Assembly: GCA_035640715.1 (NCBI GenBank)
Contig: DASQVO010000180.1
Location: forward strand, 1 to 39,246
Source: DASQVO01 sp035640715
GTDB lineage: Bacteria; Actinomycetota; Actinomycetes; Streptosporangiales; Streptosporangiaceae
Direction of reading: 5' to 3'
DNA: 39,246 nucleotides
A program made the translations under genes and the position numbers. Below, in pieces: positions 18,336-26,374 of this stretch. The stretch's first letter is position 1, and every line of letters starts with the position of its first letter. The notes under the pieces are model-generated. The model was not told the DNA's origin and did not search any database. It saw only the letters and a list, made by a program, of their open reading frames with translations.

Positions 18336-18956
18336 TCACACTCCTGCCATCTGGCTGGCGACCGTGGGACGGACATCGTCGACCCGCTCCACGATGTGAT
18401 CGATGATCCCGTAGTCGCGGGCCTCCTCGGCGCTGAACCAGCGGTCCCGCAGGCTGTCCTTCTCGATAACCTCGGCCGGCTTCCCAGTGTGCTTGGCGAT
18501 CAGCCTCATCATGGTGGCCCCCGTCCGTTCGAGCTGCTGGGCGTAGATCTCGACATCGGCGGCGGTGCCGCCGAAACCGGCTGAGCCCTGGTGCATCAGC
18601 ACCTGGGCGTGCGGCAGGCTGAATCGCTTGCCGGCGGTCCCGGCGCACAGCAGGAACTGGCCCATGCTCCCGGCCAGGCCCATCGCCAGCGTGCTGACGT
18701 CGTTGGGGATCAGCCGCATAACGTCGTATATCGCCAGTCCCGCACTGACCGAGCCGCCGGGCGAGTTGATGTACAGGCTGATATCGCTGCGTGGGTCCTC
18801 GGCCGACAGCAGCAGCAGCTGGGCACAGAGCCGGTTGGCGACCCGGTCGTCGACCTCGGTGCCGAGGACGATGATGCGCTGGTGGAGGAGCCGGGCGGTC
18901 AGCTGCTCATCGAGCGTTCCGCCCGTCGTGGTGGGTTCTGTCACGGCAGTCTGCAT
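18336..18956 (-). CDS. clpP: ATP-dependent Clp protease proteolytic subunit (first of pair)
   Basis: 206 residues, peptidase family S14. Triad: S97 in MGLAGSMGQFLL, H122 in VLMHQGSAGFGG and D171 in SLRDRWFSAEEARDYG. The loop GSAGFGGTAADVEIYAQQL replaces the more usual HQPxxGxxGxAxD pattern, as in secondary ClpPs (ClpP3/ClpP4-like). It is translated first and followed after 2 nt by a second clpP. Bases 19039-19053 upstream hold a 15-bp palindrome like the PopR site, making regulation by the convergent XRE protein likely. ATG 18956 was chosen (GGGAG 3-4 nt upstream); the longer start at 19007 has no family support. Confidence 0.95.
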   Translation of the reverse strand: MQTAVTEPTTTGGTLDEQLTARLLHQRIIVLGTEVDDRVANRLCAQLLLLSAEDPRSDISLYINSPGGSVSAGLAIYDVMRLIPNDVSTLAMGLAGSMGQFLLCAGTAGKRFSLPHAQVLMHQGSAGFGGTAADVEIYAQQLERTGATMMRLIAKHTGKPAEVIEKDSLRDRWFSAEEARDYGIIDHIVERVDDVRPTVASQMAGV

Positions 18957-19038
18957 GGTCTCCCTGCTCTCACGTCGGGCGCCGGAATCCCGGCACACGG
19001 TCAACAATGGTCCGCCCGGCAGGAGCCAGCCAAGGAAA

Positions 19039-19053
19039 TCTGCTGCCAGCAGA
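19039..19053 (-). promoter_or_regulatory. Candidate PopR-type operator upstream of clpP operon
   Basis: TCTGCT-GCC-AGCAGA is a perfect inverted repeat with 6-bp arms and a 3-bp spacer. From memory, PopR of Streptomyces recognises TCTGCC-N3-GGCAGA ahead of clpP3-clpP4, which differs by one symmetric base pair. It lies 83 bp upstream of the first clpP start, just before a weak leftward TTGGCT-N18-CATTGT promoter, which suits an activator. Role inferred. Confidence 0.55.
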
Positions 19054-19244
19054 GGGGCACGGCAGCGGTGGTATTGTCGGCCCGCAACCTGAAATTACGA
19101 CCGGGATCGCCGGCCAGTCGCTGATCGAGCAATGACGTGATTGCCGCCACAAAGCGTGATAACTTCGGCCCGGCGGGGTAGTAAACCTCTTGGGAATGTG
19201 TGCGCGCTGCGCGTGGCGATCGGCTCAGGAGGGGCGAGGTGCGT

Positions 19245-19273
19245 CTTATCCCAACTAATAGAGCCGGCATAAT
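19245..19273 (+). promoter_or_regulatory. Possible sulfotransferase promoter
   Basis: CATAAT (19268-19273) is a good -10 with a weak CTTATC (19245-19250) 17 nt upstream, about 41 bp before the GTG start. It lies in the only AT-rich patch of this spacer. Confidence 0.3.
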
Positions 19274-19313
19274 CGAGAAAGCTGGTCTTGCTGGAGCCTG
19301 ATGAGGAGGCCCC

Positions 19314-20984
19314 GTGGCACTGCCGGACTTCCTGGTGATCGGCGCGCCGAAGGCGGGCACGACCGCGTTGCATGCAGCGCTCGCCCGCCACCCAGCGCTG
19401 TACATGTCGCCGATCAAGGAACCAAAATTCTTCCTCAGCGACGGCCCGCCACCCGCCCGCGGCGGGCCCGGTGACGCGCTGACCTACCGCGAGCATGTGT
19501 GGCGGCGGGAGGACTACGAGGCACTCTTCCAGGCGGCCCCGGCGGGGACGCTGCGTGGTGAGTCGACACCGCTGTACCTGTATGACCGGGACGCGATGCG
19601 CCGCATCCGCGGCCTGATCCCGGACGCGAAGCTGATCGCGGTCCTGCGCGACCCGGTGGAGCGTGCTCACTCGAACTGGACCCACCTGTGGTCGGCGGGC
19701 CTTGAGCCGATCGGGGACTTCGTCCAGGCCTGCAGAGAGGAGCAGCGGCGTATCGCCGCCGGCTGGGCATCGTTCTGGCATTACACCGGGCTCGGCCGCT
19801 ATGGCGAGCAGCTTGAGCACCTGTTCACGCTGTTCCCGCGTGAGCAGGTGCTTGTCTTCCGCTACCGCCAGGTCGTCAGCTCACCGGCCGGGACCCTCGA
19901 CCGCATCTGCGAGTTCCTCGACGTCGAGAAGGGCATCGTCACGGAGATCCCGAGGCAGAACGTCACGGCTCATCCCGAGGCGACACTGGCGCACCGCGCG
20001 GCCGCCCGGGCCATGCGGGCGGGTGCGGCGGCCGGCCGGTACCTGCCGGGACCGGCCGCCGAAGCCGTCACGGAACGGCTCGAACAGTTCCTGCAGCGCA
20101 GCAGCCGTGAACGGCAGCCACTGAGCTGGCAGCAGCGGCAGGAACTCATCCCGCGGTTCGAGGCGGACCTGGAGCTGCTTGAACGTATCCTCGGAGAGGA
20201 CTTCAGCGACTGGCGGCTGCCGCGCGACAGGTCCGGCGGCTTGGTCGGCGCCAGGCCCGCGGGACAGTCGCAGGCGAGGAACGGCCGTCCCGTCCAGCTG
20301 GGCTTACGCCCCGCAACCAGCCGCGAATCCAGGTCAGCACTGCTACCGCAGCTCGGTGCGCAGATCGTGCGCGCCGTCGGACCGGGTCATTTCGTAGTAG
20401 AGGCGGTGACGGCCGTCCGGCAACGGCAGGATGTTCAGGTAGCGGAGGCCGCCGCCGTGAAAGGGCGACCAGGCGGCGGGTTCGGTGCCCACCGGGGCCA
20501 GGACCGTCGGCTCGGTTCCCGTCGCGACGCCGGTCCGTTCCTCGTAGTTTTCGGCTGCGCTGGCCCGGCCGTCGTAGTAGGCCACGATGGTCTCTCCGGC
20601 GCAGGACACCGAGGTGACGCGGGTGCCACGGGAGTCCCAGTGGCCGGGGCGCCCGCTCAGTGCGACCCCATGCCAGGTCCAGGTCAGGCCGTCGGTGCTG
20701 GTCGCGTACTCGGTGACCATCTGGTCGGCCTCGGCCGGATCGTCCAGCGGATGGCAGGTCACCCACATGTGCCAGGTACTGTCCTGCCGGATAATCACCG
20801 GATCCTTGACGCCCTTCTTGGCATCGCCCAGCAGGACGAGCTGGCTCCGGCTCGTGTCGAACTCGGCCGGATGTGCGGCATCGATGGCCTCGACCCGCCA
20901 GTGTTTCGTGCCAGGGGTCGCACAGCTCAGGTACAGCCGCCAGCTCCCCTCGGGCATCCGCACCAGATACGGGCGCTCCAGTGA
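19314..20984 (+). CDS. PAPS-dependent sulfotransferase with an antisense read-through tail
   Basis: GTG 19314 follows GAGGAGG by 4 nt. Residues 1-305 are a sulfotransferase: the PAPS 5'-phosphosulfate loop IGAPKAGTTALHAALARHP (8-27), the 3'-phosphate motif LRDPVERAHSNW (R112, S120) and a C-terminal EDFSDWR typical of the fold end. It would transfer sulfate to a carbohydrate, lipid or small molecule in the cytoplasm or at the membrane. The frame then continues for about 250 further residues without a stop: about 120 nt of spacer, then over 640 nt of the opposite-strand propeller gene. That tail is low-complexity Arg/Ala/Gly with no domain, so the native stop has probably been lost or mis-sequenced near 20225-20340. 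Confidence 0.85.
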   Translation: MALPDFLVIGAPKAGTTALHAALARHPALYMSPIKEPKFFLSDGPPPARGGPGDALTYREHVWRREDYEALFQAAPAGTLRGESTPLYLYDRDAMRRIRGLIPDAKLIAVLRDPVERAHSNWTHLWSAGLEPIGDFVQACREEQRRIAAGWASFWHYTGLGRYGEQLEHLFTLFPREQVLVFRYRQVVSSPAGTLDRICEFLDVEKGIVTEIPRQNVTAHPEATLAHRAAARAMRAGAAAGRYLPGPAAEAVTERLEQFLQRSSRERQPLSWQQRQELIPRFEADLELLERILGEDFSDWRLPRDRSGGLVGARPAGQSQARNGRPVQLGLRPATSRESRSALLPQLGAQIVRAVGPGHFVVEAVTAVRQRQDVQVAEAAAVKGRPGGGFGAHRGQDRRLGSRRDAGPFLVVFGCAGPAVVVGHDGLSGAGHRGDAGATGVPVAGAPAQCDPMPGPGQAVGAGRVLGDHLVGLGRIVQRMAGHPHVPGTVLPDNHRILDALLGIAQQDELAPARVELGRMCGIDGLDPPVFRARGRTAQVQPPAPLGHPHQIRALQ

Positions 20985-21278
20985 ATCGGTGGCCATATCC
21001 TCTTTGTGGATGGTGGTCACCGTCTCGAAGTGCTCCCCGTCACGGGAGCGGGCCACCGCCACGGCATAGCCCCGGCCATGCCCCAGTGGCCGCCGCAGCC
21101 GGTAGGCGAGGAAGGTCTCTCCGTCGGCCCAGGCGGAAGATGGCGCACCAGCCCAGTGTCCGGGCCCGGTTCCCGGTGGCCCGACCGCGACAGTCCCGTT
21201 CCCGGGCCGCGGAAGCAGGGCCATGTCATGGCGGGGTGGCAGGGGAGTGTTCTGCGGGCCGTCTTCACCTGAAAGCAC
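20343..21278 (-). CDS. Beta-propeller glycosidase-like protein
   Basis: 311 residues with repeated propeller-blade patterns: AVARSRDGEHFETV, ERPYLVRMPEGSWRLYLSCA, KDPVIIRQDSTWHMWVTCHP, EYATSTDGLTWTWHGVAL and YYDGRAS. Blade strands ending in W-x-x-YxS and the KDP.VI motif resemble five-bladed GH43/GH32/GH130-like folds. It lacks a signal peptide and I cannot point to a confident catalytic triad, so substrate and even activity are open. GTG 21278 was used; ATG 21224 is the alternative and neither has a strong ribosome site. It converges with the sulfotransferase, whose frame runs over nearly all of it. An array of CTCTAG repeats lies 55 bp upstream. Confidence 0.75.
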   Translation of the reverse strand: MLSGEDGPQNTPLPPRHDMALLPRPGNGTVAVGPPGTGPGHWAGAPSSAWADGETFLAYRLRRPLGHGRGYAVAVARSRDGEHFETVTTIHKEDMATDSLERPYLVRMPEGSWRLYLSCATPGTKHWRVEAIDAAHPAEFDTSRSQLVLLGDAKKGVKDPVIIRQDSTWHMWVTCHPLDDPAEADQMVTEYATSTDGLTWTWHGVALSGRPGHWDSRGTRVTSVSCAGETIVAYYDGRASAAENYEERTGVATGTEPTVLAPVGTEPAAWSPFHGGGLRYLNILPLPDGRHRLYYEMTRSDGAHDLRTELR

Positions 21279-21796
21279 ACACGCATGATAGGCAACAGTT
21301 CGTACCGGACGTGCGGTGAACTGCAGGTTTGCCTAGAGATGCTCTAGCGTTTCTCTAGAGGCGCTCTAGCTGGGACAACGAAATCATGAGCGGCGGCGAG
21401 GCCAGCCTCGAGGGGGTCAACGGGCAGGGTCAGGTGGCCCTAGGCGAGAGCAGTTGGAGCCGGGCTGCCCGGGAGCCGGACGCCGCGCTGCCCACCACAC
21501 CGCCAGCGGGAGACCCCCGCGGTACCGGCGATCGAGATCCTTGGGCAACCTTCGGTTCCGGACACGTGGCCATGCGGACCATCACTGAACGAAACTGCGC
21601 TATCGCTCTACAGTGATGTGATGCGTATCATATGATGAATTTACGATTTTCGGTAAACCAAATGACAAAGTTGCGCGCCAGCGGACCAATTGTGACCGCC
21701 TGCCCGGTGACGGCCAGTGCCGCCGGCCTGACGGCATGAATGTAGCCGCGGTGCGTACCTGTCATGGCAATGTAACTCATTGTAGTCATTTGTGAC
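21279..21796. other. Spacer of about 520 bp with repeats and an AT-rich half
   Basis: No confident gene. A 76-codon frame at 21386-21616 (rich in Gly, Pro, Asp) has no family resemblance. The right half, from about 21600, is AT-rich, contains the perfect palindrome ATCATATGAT (21627-21636) and two TTGTGAC copies near 21690 and 21786. In an intact ehu operon the binding-protein gene (ehuB) and first permease (ehuC) would be expected upstream of the fusion; no remnant of them is recognisable. Confidence 0.4.
21333..21369. repeat. 11-bp-spaced CTCTAG direct repeats
   Basis: CTCTAG occurs at 21342, 21353 and 21364, exactly 11 bp apart, with CTAGAG at 21333 preceding them; the middle copy extends to the palindrome CTCTAGAG. 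CTAG is usually rare in actinobacterial DNA, so four within 37 bp stands out. Direct repeats at one helical turn are the pattern read by SARP-type activators. They lie upstream of the propeller gene. Confidence 0.6.
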
Positions 21797-23155
21797 GTGC
21801 AGCTTACCCCTATCTACCGGCATTACCGCTCTACGTTGCCGGGACATGCCGCGCAATCGGGCGGACGGGGCGGGTTTCGCCGGGCCGGGGTGCACAGTAG
21901 CTCCAACCCTGCGGCGGCGGCAATCGGGCACATCCTCCCGGGCCTGCTCCGCGGCCTGGAGGTGACCCTCGAGGCGACGGTGCTGGGCTCGCTGGTGGCG
22001 TTCGCCCTCGGGCTGGTGTTCGCAGTCGTCCGGCTGGTCCGTGTCCCCGTGGCCAGCAAGGCCGTCTGGCTGTTCGTCGAGTTCATCCGCAGCACGCCAC
22101 TGCTCGTTCAGCTGTATTTCGTCTACTTCGTGTTCCCGTCGGCACTGGGCATCCGGATGAGCTCGCTGGCCACGGGGGTCGTCACGCTGGGCGTGCATTA
22201 CGCGACCTATACCTCCGAGGCGTACCGCGCGGGCATCGAAAGCGTCCCGCGCGGCCAGTGGGAGGCCGCGACGGCGCTCAGCCTGCCGAGGCTGCGCGTG
22301 TGGACCAGCGTGATCATCCCGCAGGCCATCCGCCGTGCCCTGCCCGCGCTCGGCAACTATGTGGTCTCCATGTTGAAGGAGACCCCGGTGCTGCTCACCG
22401 TGGGTGTCCTCGACCTGGTGGGCCAGGCGGACACGATCGGCTCGAACGCCTACCGCTATGTCGAGCCGTTCACGATCGCGGGCCTGCTGTTCCTGCTGCT
22501 GAGCTACCCGTCCTCTGTCCTGGTGAGAAGGCTGGGCCTGGAACGAGTCGATGAGGGCACGATCCTTCTCGGCGGCGATTACCTCAGCCACATGCGCCGC
22601 GGCGACCGGCTCGTTCCTGCCAGCGAAAAGCACCTCCGCACGGTCCGCAAGCGGGTCGGCATGGTGTTTCAGCACTTCAACCTGTTCCCGAACATGAATG
22701 TACTGCGCAACATCACCGAGGCGCCGGTGCGGGTCCTCGGCCTGCCGAAGGCCGAGGCGGAGCAGCGCGCGCGGGAACTGCTCGACATGGTGGGGATGTC
22801 CGACTGCGCCGACAGCGCTACCAGCCAGCTCTCCGGAGGCCAGCAGCAGCGGGTGGCCATCGCCCGTGCCCTCGCCATGCGACCGGACGTGCTGCTCCTG
22901 GACGAGGTGACCTCGGCACTCGACCCCGAGCTCATCGGCGGGGTACTGGGCGTCCTGCGGGAGATCGCGGGGAACACCGACATCACGATGCTGTGCGTGA
23001 CCCACGAGATGCGGTTCGCTCAGGACATCTCGGACCGGGTCCTGATGTTCGACCAGGGCCAGGTCGTCGAGGAGGGACCTCCCGGCAAGCTTTTCAGCCA
23101 CCCCGCGCAGCCGCGCACCAAGGAGTTTCTCAGCGCGGTGCTGGACCGCGGCTGA
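21797..23155 (+). CDS. ehuD/ehuA: In-frame EhuD-EhuA ABC transporter fusion lacking Walker A
   Basis: 452 codons fuse two normally separate proteins. Residues 42-246 are an amino-acid/ectoine-type ABC permease (EhuD-like) with several membrane spans and the EAA loop (EAATALSLPRLRVWTSVIIP, 156-175). From LERVDEGTI (about 248) it continues as the ATPase EhuA: Q-loop Q292 (VFQHFNLFPN), signature LSGGQ (345-349), Walker B LLLDE (366-370) and switch His H403. The first ~60 residues of the ATPase, including the GxxGxGKT P-loop, are missing, joined at about base 22535. It should not bind ATP normally and no ehuB or ehuC is present, so this is probably a decayed locus. The true start may be GTG 21890. 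Confidence 0.8.
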   Translation: MQLTPIYRHYRSTLPGHAAQSGGRGGFRRAGVHSSSNPAAAAIGHILPGLLRGLEVTLEATVLGSLVAFALGLVFAVVRLVRVPVASKAVWLFVEFIRSTPLLVQLYFVYFVFPSALGIRMSSLATGVVTLGVHYATYTSEAYRAGIESVPRGQWEAATALSLPRLRVWTSVIIPQAIRRALPALGNYVVSMLKETPVLLTVGVLDLVGQADTIGSNAYRYVEPFTIAGLLFLLLSYPSSVLVRRLGLERVDEGTILLGGDYLSHMRRGDRLVPASEKHLRTVRKRVGMVFQHFNLFPNMNVLRNITEAPVRVLGLPKAEAEQRARELLDMVGMSDCADSATSQLSGGQQQRVAIARALAMRPDVLLLDEVTSALDPELIGGVLGVLREIAGNTDITMLCVTHEMRFAQDISDRVLMFDQGQVVEEGPPGKLFSHPAQPRTKEFLSAVLDRG

Positions 23156-23238
23156 CGTGCCGCCGGGTGCGCTGGAACGCCAAGATCACGGGCCGGGGGA
23201 GGGTTCTCTGTGCTTGGCTGGGCTGTGACAATGGATAG

Positions 23239-25395
23239 ATGAGTATCGGCCAGGCTGACGGGCGAGCAGCCGACCAGACAGAAGCGGCAGAGGTGAACGG
23301 GCAGCACCCCGAGCCGTCCGGGTCGCTTCCGGCCGACCGTTACCTCGACCGCGAGGAGAGCTGGCTCAGGTTCAACCAGCGCGTGCTGGAGCTAGCCGAG
23401 GACGAGAGTATCCCGCTGCTCGAGCGGGTCAGGTTCCTCTCGATCTTCGCGAGCAACCTTGATGAGTTCTTCATGGTCAGGGTCGCCGGCCTGATGCGCC
23501 GTATGGCGGCCGGCCTCCCGGTGGAGGGCGTGAGCCTCCAGCGTCCCGGCCAGGTGCTGAACCGCACCCTGGATCTCGCGGGCCGGCTGACCTCGCGGCA
23601 CGCTGCGTGCTTCACCGACCGGATCCTGCCCGCTCTCAGCAGGGAAGGCATCGAGATCCTGCGGTGGAAGGAACTATCCTCAGCCGAGCGGGAGAGCCTG
23701 CACGAGCTGTTCCGTGAGCGCATCTACCCGGTGCTGACGCCGCTCGTCGTCGACCCGGCGCACCCATTCCCGTTCATCTCCGGCCTGTCGATGAACCTGG
23801 CGGTCATGCTCGCCGACCCGCGGACGAGCGCGATCATGTTCGCGCGCGTGAAGGTGCCGCCGCGGCTTCCGAGGTTCCTCGCCGTCTCGCCGCACCGGTT
23901 CGTCCCGATGGAAGATGTGATCGCGGCGCACCTCACGCAGCTGTTCGAGGGCCTCGACATCATCGAGCATCACGCGTTCCGCGTCACCCGGGTCAGGGAC
24001 CTGGAGGTTGACGAGGACATCACCGAAGACCTCCTGCAGGCACTGGAACGCGAGCTGCTCCGGCGGCGCTTCGATCCCGCGGTCCGCCTCGAGGTGGAGG
24101 ACTCGATGTCGAGCGACGTGCTGGACCGGCTCGTCACCGAGCTCGGCATCGACCGGCGCGCCGTGTACCGCGTGCCCGGCCCGCTGGACCTGTCGGGTCT
24201 TTCGGCGATCGCGGACCTCGACATCGGCGAGCTGAGGTACCCGCCGTTCGTGCCCTCGGCGTCCGCGATTCCGAAGGACACCGACATCTTCGCCGCGCTC
24301 GCCGAGCGTGACATCCTGGTCCACCATCCCTACGAGTCGTTCACCACGAGCGTTGAACGTCTCATCGAGGCCGCAGCGGCGGATCCGGACGTGCTGGCGA
24401 TCAAGCAGACCCTCTACCGGACCAGCGGTGAATCGCCTATCGTGGACGCCTTGATCGACGCGGCCGAGGCGGGCAAGGAGGTCGTCGTGGTCGTCGAGAT
24501 CAAGGCACGCGGCGACGAGCATGCCAACATCGCCTGGGCGAGGAAGCTGGAGCAGGCGGGTTGCCACGTCGTTTACGGCTTTGTCGGCCTGAAGACGCAC
24601 TGCAAGGCCCTGCTCATCGTCCGCCAGGAGGCCGACGGGGCGCTGCGCCGCTACTGCCACATCGGCACCGGCAATTATCATCCCACGACCGCGCGGCTGT
24701 ATGAGGACTTCGGGCTGCTGACCGCCGACCCGACGGTCGGCGAGGACGTCACCGACCTGTTCAACCACCTCACCGGATACAGCCACAAGGCTTTCTACCG
24801 GCGGCTGCTCGTGGCGCCCGAGTCCCTGCGGGCGGGCATCGTCGGGCGGATCGCCCAGCAGGCGCAGCGGAAGCGGGCCGGGAAGTCCGCCAGGATCCAG
24901 TTCAAGTGCAACGCGCTCATCGATGAGGTGGTGGTCGACGCGCTGTACCGCGCGTCCCAGGCCGGGGTGCCCATCGACTTGTGGGTCCGCGGCATCTGCG
25001 CGCTGCGGCCGGGGGTGCCGGGGCTGTCGGAGAACATCCGCGTGCACAGCGTGCTGGGCCGCTTCCTCGAGCACTCGCGGGTATACGCGTTCGGCACGGG
25101 GAATGAGGACGACGCCGATCCCGAGGCCGTCGGCGAAGTGTGGCTCGGCAGTTCCGACCTCATGCACCGGAACCTGGACCGGCGCGTGGAGGTTATCGTG
25201 CGGGTGACCGATCCGGCGCACTGCAGGGAACTGCGGCGGCTGCTCGACCTGGGTATGGACGACAGCACCGCATCGTGGTGGCTTGACAGCGACGGGACCT
25301 GGACGCGGCACGACCGCGGGCCGGAGGGAGAGCCGCTGCGCGACATCCAGGTCACGCTGATGAGGGATCAGCACGTCCGGGTCGCGGATGACTGA
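23239..25395 (+). CDS. ppk1: Polyphosphate kinase
   Basis: 718 residues of the PPK1 family, which reversibly makes long polyphosphate chains from ATP in the cytoplasm. The phosphate-accepting His is H474 in RYCHIGTGNYHPTTARLYED, and the second catalytic His is H612 in FLEHSRVYAFG. Residues 31-110 are the N-domain (DREESWLRFNQRVLELAED); the block IKARGDEHANIAWARKLEQAG is the usual core. Polyphosphate supports stress survival and phosphate storage. ATG 23239 has no strong ribosome site, and the first ~30 residues are non-conserved. The 3' end overlaps the NUDIX-phosphatase gene by 8 nt, as for ppk and mutT1 in mycobacteria, so the two are co-translated. Confidence 0.97.
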   Translation: MSIGQADGRAADQTEAAEVNGQHPEPSGSLPADRYLDREESWLRFNQRVLELAEDESIPLLERVRFLSIFASNLDEFFMVRVAGLMRRMAAGLPVEGVSLQRPGQVLNRTLDLAGRLTSRHAACFTDRILPALSREGIEILRWKELSSAERESLHELFRERIYPVLTPLVVDPAHPFPFISGLSMNLAVMLADPRTSAIMFARVKVPPRLPRFLAVSPHRFVPMEDVIAAHLTQLFEGLDIIEHHAFRVTRVRDLEVDEDITEDLLQALERELLRRRFDPAVRLEVEDSMSSDVLDRLVTELGIDRRAVYRVPGPLDLSGLSAIADLDIGELRYPPFVPSASAIPKDTDIFAALAERDILVHHPYESFTTSVERLIEAAAADPDVLAIKQTLYRTSGESPIVDALIDAAEAGKEVVVVVEIKARGDEHANIAWARKLEQAGCHVVYGFVGLKTHCKALLIVRQEADGALRRYCHIGTGNYHPTTARLYEDFGLLTADPTVGEDVTDLFNHLTGYSHKAFYRRLLVAPESLRAGIVGRIAQQAQRKRAGKSARIQFKCNALIDEVVVDALYRASQAGVPIDLWVRGICALRPGVPGLSENIRVHSVLGRFLEHSRVYAFGTGNEDDADPEAVGEVWLGSSDLMHRNLDRRVEVIVRVTDPAHCRELRRLLDLGMDDSTASWWLDSDGTWTRHDRGPEGEPLRDIQVTLMRDQHVRVADD

Positions 25396-26374
25396 GCCGG
25401 AGGAGATGGAGGCCGCCGGGGTCCTGCTGTGGCGGCGCACGAACAGCAGCACGGAGGTGCTCCTCATTCATCGCCCCTGGTGGGACGACTGGTCGCTGCC
25501 GAAGGGCAAGCGCAACCTGGGGGAACATATCCTCCAGGTTGCGGTCCGGGAGGTCACCGAGGAGACGGGCCTGCGCCCGGTGCTCGGCCGCCGGCTGCGG
25601 ACGGTGCATTACCGGGTGGACGGCGCCCCCAAGCACGTGCACTACTGGGCGGCGGCTGCGCCCGTGCCGACGGCGCCCGCGCCGCCGCGAAGCGGCAGCG
25701 GGGGGTTCCGGGGGGCCGACTTGCCCCCGGGCCAGCACGGCGTCCCCAATAAGGAGGTCGATCGCGTGGAATGGCTCTCGCTGCCACAGGCCCGAGAGCA
25801 GCTCTCCTACCCTCACGATGTCGGCGTCCTCAACGACTTCGCGCAGTGGCCGCGCGAAACGGTCCCGCTGATCCTGCTGCGGCATGCGTCAGCCGGCAGC
25901 AAGAAGGACTGGCGCGGCGACGACGCGCTCAGGCCGCTGGACGATCGGGGACGCGCCGCCGCCCGCGTCCTCGCGGCACTGCTCGGCTGTTTCGCGCCGC
26001 GCAGGGTGGTCAGCTCGGCCACGCGACGCTGCATCGACACGGTCGCGCCGTACGCGGCGCGGATCGGCGCCGCCGTCGAGGAGAAGGCCGCGTTCGCCGT
26101 GCCGACCCCATCCCAGTCCTCTTCATCGTGCCGAACGAGCGCTGACGATCCTGCCAGCGCCATGGCACGCATCGTGGCTGACGGCGTGCCCGCGGTGGTG
26201 TGCGTGCACCGGGAGAACATTCCGGTGCTGCTGGCGGCGGCGTGCGAGCATCTCGGCGCCGTGCCGCCAGCCGATCCCTCACTGCCGAAGGGCGGTTTCT
26301 GGGTGCTGCAGGCAGGCGATGGCAGGCTGGTCGGGCTGGAACGTCACGACCTGTCGGGCGTGTCGGGCGGCTGA
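25388..26374 (+). CDS. mutT1: MutT1-type NUDIX hydrolase fused to histidine phosphatase
   Basis: 328 residues in two domains. The NUDIX box is complete at 40-62 (G-KRNLG-E-HILQVAV-REVTEETGL). From about 160 a histidine phosphatase follows: LILLRHASAG, with H166 in place of the usual RHG, and a second His in VVCVHRENIPVLL. Mycobacterial MutT1 removes the oxidised nucleotides 8-oxo-dGTP and diadenosine polyphosphates and has exactly this fusion beside ppk. A low-complexity insert (PVPTAPAPPRSGSGGF) interrupts the NUDIX domain, and the segment TPSQSSSSCRTSADD near 235-255 is unusual for the family. Starts inside ppk1 (8-nt overlap) and overlaps the convergent DedA gene by 31 nt. Confidence 0.93.
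   Translation: MTEPEEMEAAGVLLWRRTNSSTEVLLIHRPWWDDWSLPKGKRNLGEHILQVAVREVTEETGLRPVLGRRLRTVHYRVDGAPKHVHYWAAAAPVPTAPAPPRSGSGGFRGADLPPGQHGVPNKEVDRVEWLSLPQAREQLSYPHDVGVLNDFAQWPRETVPLILLRHASAGSKKDWRGDDALRPLDDRGRAAARVLAALLGCFAPRRVVSSATRRCIDTVAPYAARIGAAVEEKAAFAVPTPSQSSSSCRTSADDPASAMARIVADGVPAVVCVHRENIPVLLAAACEHLGAVPPADPSLPKGGFWVLQAGDGRLVGLERHDLSGVSGG

Noticed and set aside
20226..20984. C-terminal extension of the sulfotransferase as a real second domain
   Set aside because: It is the antisense translation of the propeller gene, with no recognisable fold.
21386..21616. 76-residue + strand ORF near the CTCTAG repeats
   Set aside because: No family resemblance, no ribosome site, ordinary random composition.
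23680..25467. 595-codon antisense frame over ppk1
   Set aside because: Shadow of the conserved ppk1 gene; no motif or ribosome site.
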